A stretch of DNA of 64,000 nucleotides from Pseudomonas mangrovi (GTDB lineage: Bacteria > Pseudomonadota > Gammaproteobacteria > Pseudomonadales > Pseudomonadaceae): positions 1 through 64,000 of the forward strand of contig NZ_QASN01000013.1 of NCBI RefSeq assembly GCF_003052585.1, in the 5' to 3' direction. Each line of letters begins with the position of its first letter. Positions within the stretch are counted from its first letter, which is position 1. The notes below the pieces were generated by a model. That model was given only the letters and a program-made list of their open reading frames with translations, ran no database searches and was not told where the DNA came from. Both the position numbers and the translations under genes were made by a program. Positions 60,980 to 64,000 of the stretch are shown here, piece after piece.

Positions 60980-62070
60980 GAACTCTGGAGCAATATCTGC
61001 CGGCCATGCGTGAAGCCCAGGGGCGCTGGTACTGGCCGCGCACATCCACGGTAGCCCCTATGGTTGCAATAGCCCTGCTTCTGGTGGCCTTTGTGTATGC
61101 CTATCGCTATCCAACCATGAAAGCCGAGGAAGCGGCCTTGCGCTTGGAGCGCTTCAACGTCTTGACCCTCGACTCGGCGCAGAAAACCCAAGCAGCGCTG
61201 ACACGACTGCAGGCCCTGGTGGCTGAACAACCCGAATGGCTACGCGAGGTGGTGACCGAGCAGGTCGGCACCCTCAATGCCCATCTGGCCCTGATCCAAC
61301 CCCTGACAAGAGAACAGGTGCTGCATCAAGCACAGGCCCAACAGGAGGCTTACGAGAAGGCTCAGCAGCTCATTGAGGCCTCCCCGTTCAAAGGTCTGAC
61401 AAAGCAGCAGGTCCCCTTGAGTGCCGAAGGCAAAGCCTACCTGGACGCACTGGAGATTGAGCGCCCATCACGTTTTGATTATCAACGCTTGGCGGACGGC
61501 GTCATCAGCGCACTACCAAACCTGCAGGCCGGACTCAAGTTGCAGGCACAAGCGGAGAGCCTGGCTCACGAACTGGATGTGCGCTTGAACGGGGATAAGG
61601 CAGCCACTGCCACTCAGACAATCGCCCCTGTGGCGGAAGCATTACGCCCAGTCGCAGGGTCGACACAGCAGGTAGCCAAATCTGATGTTCCGATCAATGC
61701 ACTGACCAGTGCACTGCGCCAAGCCGAGCGGGAGGCTGAACGACAGCAACGGCAAGCGGCGCTGGCTGCCGAAAGCCAACAGCGAAAGCTCGAACGTGCA
61801 GCAAGACAGGCAGAGCTTCAGGAGCAACGCAGGCAACAACAGGCACAGCGCGCCGCAGTACAGCAACAACGCGATTCGGAACGTCAGGCCAGGGCAGCAG
61901 CCGAGGCCCGACAACGCGCAGAGCGGGATGCCGAACGCCAGGCCGCCGCCGAGCAGCGTCAGGCCCAAGCAACCATAGAAGCGAAAAAGCGGGAATGCAC
62001 TGCGAGCCTTGTTGCTCGGGCAAAGTGCGCAGCTCAGGGATATAACCCACTGACTGGCATGAAGAACTGA
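60976..62070 (+). CDS. Membrane-anchored coiled-coil protein of the transfer unit
   Basis: Not recognised. 364 residues: one transmembrane helix (about 31-46, MVAIALLLVAFVYAY), a soluble helical domain (about 50-190) and a long Q/R/A-rich coiled coil (about 235-340), ending in a CTASLVARAKCAA segment with two cysteines. ATGA overlap with the coupling-protein gene means tight coupling, so it may be a partner of that ATPase. Confidence 0.7.
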   Translation: MRTLEQYLPAMREAQGRWYWPRTSTVAPMVAIALLLVAFVYAYRYPTMKAEEAALRLERFNVLTLDSAQKTQAALTRLQALVAEQPEWLREVVTEQVGTLNAHLALIQPLTREQVLHQAQAQQEAYEKAQQLIEASPFKGLTKQQVPLSAEGKAYLDALEIERPSRFDYQRLADGVISALPNLQAGLKLQAQAESLAHELDVRLNGDKAATATQTIAPVAEALRPVAGSTQQVAKSDVPINALTSALRQAEREAERQQRQAALAAESQQRKLERAARQAELQEQRRQQQAQRAAVQQQRDSERQARAAAEARQRAERDAERQAAAEQRQAQATIEAKKRECTASLVARAKCAAQGYNPLTGMKN

Positions 62071-62163
62071 GTGATGGCGAGCCGGGGGCAAGCCCGGCCC
62101 GCCACTCCCGTACCCAGCGGCAAGACCGCGCACAGGATTGCGCAAGTAGACGTCACGCCTCCC

Positions 62164-62183
62164 ATTTTCGCGTCCGCGAAAAC
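62164..62183 (+). repeat. 20-bp palindrome, copy 3
   Basis: Same orientation as copies 1-2 (TC centre); the final T is C. It lies 37 bp left of copy 4. Confidence 0.8.
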
Positions 62184-62200
62184 GCATCGTCAGGCCCGTT

Positions 62201-62220
62201 TTTTTCGCGGACGCGAAAAT
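62201..62220 (-). repeat. 20-bp palindrome, copy 4 (inverted)
   Basis: TTTTTCGCGGACGCGAAAAT, GA centre, so inverted relative to copy 3; the first position is T. It lies 64 bp before the small membrane protein gene. Confidence 0.8.
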
Positions 62221-62283
62221 GAATCGCTAGGGGCCTGGGAAAAGAACAATCAGTGCGCGCTCTGGAGGCGCCGGGAGAGAGAA

Positions 62284-62547
62284 ATGATAAAGAGCTTGGC
62301 GTTTAAGGAATGGCACCCTCTCGCCATCAGCCTAGGTCTAATGGCGACGGCACTCATAGCGGCCATCGTTTCCACCGTCATTGAATACCACGTTATGGAG
62401 CTGGGCATCAGCTTCGTGCTCGGTGCCTGCGCTGCACTGACCACAAGCACATGGGCAGCACGCTATCGAAAGCGCTCAATTCACACCATGCGTGATGGCT
62501 CGCTAAGCGGCAAAGCAAACGGAGAACAACCGCGCTATCTAGGCTGA
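62284..62547 (+). CDS. Small membrane protein, function unknown
   Basis: 87 residues, MIKSLAFKEWHPLAISLGL, with two predicted helices (about 12-30 and 38-56) and a basic C-terminal tail (AARYRKRSIHTMRDG). GGGAG precedes the ATG. It lies between palindromes 4 and 5. Confidence 0.6.
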   Translation: MIKSLAFKEWHPLAISLGLMATALIAAIVSTVIEYHVMELGISFVLGACAALTTSTWAARYRKRSIHTMRDGSLSGKANGEQPRYLG

Positions 62548-62625
62548 AAGCCGCCCGCGCAGACAGAGCCTTGCGTATTCATCGCCAAGCGCACCCAGTA
62601 CGGCAGCAAAGCTAGGCTCACAGTT

Positions 62626-62645
62626 TTTTTCGCGGACGCGAAAAT
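62626..62645 (-). repeat. 20-bp palindrome, copy 5 (inverted)
   Basis: TTTTTCGCGGACGCGAAAAT, identical to copy 4, GA centre. Confidence 0.8.
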
Positions 62646-62768
62646 ATTGCACGGGCTTACCGACCTACCACTCAACAGCGCTCGGCTTTTTCAGCAAGCT
62701 GGTGAGGGTCAGGGTGACTTGTCGCGCTGGCCCTCACCAGCAGACACAGCGGACTCCCTGCGAATCTC

Positions 62769-62788
62769 ATTTTCGCGTCCGCGAAAAT
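62769..62788 (+). repeat. 20-bp palindrome, copy 6
   Basis: ATTTTCGCGTCCGCGAAAAT, identical to copies 1 and 2. Confidence 0.85.
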
Positions 62789-63245
62789 TTCCCCTCTGGC
62801 CTCCTTAACTTCCCCATCAGGGAAGGATTCCGGGCACCTCCTATGCCAGTACGCAGGATGCGGCTTCCAGCATGACCTATAGGGGAAAGATTCCGGCTTA
62901 AAATCGGCCAGTCCACTAACGAAACAAAATCGTCTCGGCCTATCCAACTTCGCGAATGACCTCTCCCCAAAGCGGCACGAATTCCTGCTCAATAGTGTTC
63001 CCGCCGCAACCGCCCCCTCGGTGCGAGGCGAAGAAAAATACAGCCCTCAAGCGCTCTGGAACGACCATGCATAGGCGCCTTTGCTAGGCGGCAAAAGCCA
63101 GCTGCATGCATACGGTCATCCATCGCTAAACCCACGCAGGCACAGGGCACCAGTAGATACTTCCTGTATCATCGTGCGCCAGTCCGCTTGCCTCCCTCGT
63201 ACCCACGGTGGGAGCAATAGCCTTTGAATTCTTATGTTGAGCTCT

Positions 63246-64000
63246 ATGATCAATCCCACTCTCATCAAGATCCGCCAGAAGATCCAGGCACAGAAGCTGA
63301 CTCTTCAAGAAGCAGCAGCGGCTATTGGTATCGGTGCCTCAGCTCTGGAGCGGCATCTCTCAGGCGAGTATGTCCGTAGTGACTCGATGGCCAAATATCG
63401 GCTCTGGCTGGAAGAGGTACAGGCTCAAAACAACCCGCAGGCCACTGCAAAGCAGCGCAGCGATGTTGAGGAGGAATTCTTGTCGCCGCTCCCTCCGATT
63501 GGAGGTATGGACACCCAATCTATAACACCTCAAAAGCCCTTGAATGTGGTTGATCTCTTTTGTGGTTGCGGCGGTATGTCCCTGGGCTTCGAGCGCTTTG
63601 ACGGTGGGCGTGTATATCGTGTGGCAATGGCATTGGATATCGAAGCCCCAATGGTACGGGTCTTCAATGACAATCACCCATCGCCCTCTGGGAACCTGCC
63701 TATAGCCAGGCAGAGCGATATAACGGATTTCATGAGCGAGTCCGAGATTCAAGGCTATTACCTAGACCACCTTGCTCGGACTACTGGCGATACCGCCCTA
63801 GCCAAGGAGCTTACCGAGCTCGGCAACGGTGGCATCCCGAGCCTTAGGAAACGGCTTAGGGAACTCGACCAAGACTTTCTAGAAAATCTGCACGCCCTCA
63901 GAAGTCGTACCGATTACATCTCGGCAATCAAAAGCCTTGGCTCTGCAACACTAGGTCAGACTTCGGTTTCAGGTTTTCACAACGCGACAAAATTGCCATC
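63246..64000 (+). CDS. DNA cytosine-5 methyltransferase with N-terminal HTH, 3' end missing
   Basis: The frame is open from ATG 63246 to the window edge (251 complete codons plus two bases); an in-frame ATG at 63234 is also possible. The N-terminal part (about 1-55, with LTLQEAAAAIGIGASALERHLSGEYV) is an XRE-like HTH; methyltransferase motif I is VVDLFCGCGGMSLGFE at about residues 97-112. The catalytic PCQ motif is not reached before about residue 250, implying a large insert between motifs I and IV or that it lies just beyond the edge. HTH-methyltransferase fusions are known in some type II systems, where the enzyme represses its own gene. Confidence 0.8.
   Translation, partial: MINPTLIKIRQKIQAQKLTLQEAAAAIGIGASALERHLSGEYVRSDSMAKYRLWLEEVQAQNNPQATAKQRSDVEEEFLSPLPPIGGMDTQSITPQKPLNVVDLFCGCGGMSLGFERFDGGRVYRVAMALDIEAPMVRVFNDNHPSPSGNLPIARQSDITDFMSESEIQGYYLDHLARTTGDTALAKELTELGNGGIPSLRKRLRELDQDFLENLHALRSRTDYISAIKSLGSATLGQTSVSGFHNATKLP

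Larger units (their letters stand above)
62548..63233. other. About 690 bp with palindromes but no supported gene
   Basis: Contains palindrome copies 5 and 6. The only long frame (62672-62992, minus) crosses copy 6 and its composition does not look like a conserved protein. The right end must hold the promoter of the methyltransferase gene. A degraded gene is possible but not seen. Confidence 0.45.

Noticed and set aside
62672..62992. 106-codon minus frame in the region before the methyltransferase
   Set aside because: Crosses palindrome copy 6 and has no recognisable fold; no ribosome site seen.

Overview
The window is chromosomal DNA from a gammaproteobacterium of the genus Pseudomonas in the broad sense; a Stutzerimonas-like species is plausible. 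The evidence is high GC, Pseudomonas-type gene order (tyrS/anmK/erpA/argC/hemJ, coq7-speD-osmC-vfr-trp, lptD-surA-pdxA-rsmA-apaGH, prkA-yeaH-ycgB-cca-folKB-plsY-tsaD-rpsU-dnaG-rpoD), and lineage markers such as vfr and the amgK/murU recycling pair. The assignment rests on recognised protein families and synteny recalled from memory, not on a search.

Positions 1-49.9 kb are core genome. The left edge holds two tandem rRNA-type promoters facing out of the window just beyond tyrS. Then come a cell-envelope and Fe-S block (M23 peptidase, anmK, erpA, bactofilin, argC), hemJ, a DUF805 protein, a Ycf46-like AAA+ ATPase, coq7, speD, an OsmC protein, vfr, and a contiguous trpE-trpG-trpD-trpC operon with a 14-residue leader peptide carrying two Trp codons. 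gph/rpe, a DUF3530 protein, djlA, murU and amgK follow. Together with anmK, murU and amgK give three steps of the Pseudomonas cell-wall recycling bypass. The outer-membrane assembly operon (lptD, surA, pdxA, rsmA, apaG, apaH, glpE) leads to an island with a Fur-like box, a TonB-dependent receptor, an ABC ATPase and two DUF3526-type permeases. The prkA-yeaH-ycgB stress cluster, cca, folK, folB, plsY, tsaD and the macromolecular synthesis operon rpsU-dnaG-rpoD close the core part.

From 49,811 a tRNA with a CAU anticodon (best read as tRNA-Ile2) marks the left edge of an integrated mobile element that runs off the right end of the window. In order it carries a tyrosine integrase, a PD-(D/E)XK nuclease-like cargo protein of lower GC, a large HTH/zinc-type protein, a small HTH protein, a TrfA-type replication initiator, four 22-bp-spaced iterons with a perfect DnaA box, two small regulator-like genes, a MOBQ-type MobA/MobL relaxase, an oriT closely resembling RSF1010/R1162, a small TraD, a VirD4/TraG-like coupling ATPase, a coiled-coil membrane protein, a small membrane protein, and the start of a cytosine-5 DNA methyltransferase with an N-terminal HTH. 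No mating-pair-formation genes are seen inside the window.

The most striking feature is that integration, plasmid-type replication and mobilisation modules share one chromosomal element. Six copies of a 20-bp palindrome with 9-bp arms flank its transfer genes. This looks like an integrative mobilisable element that can replicate when excised, with its own repeated operator or partition-like site.
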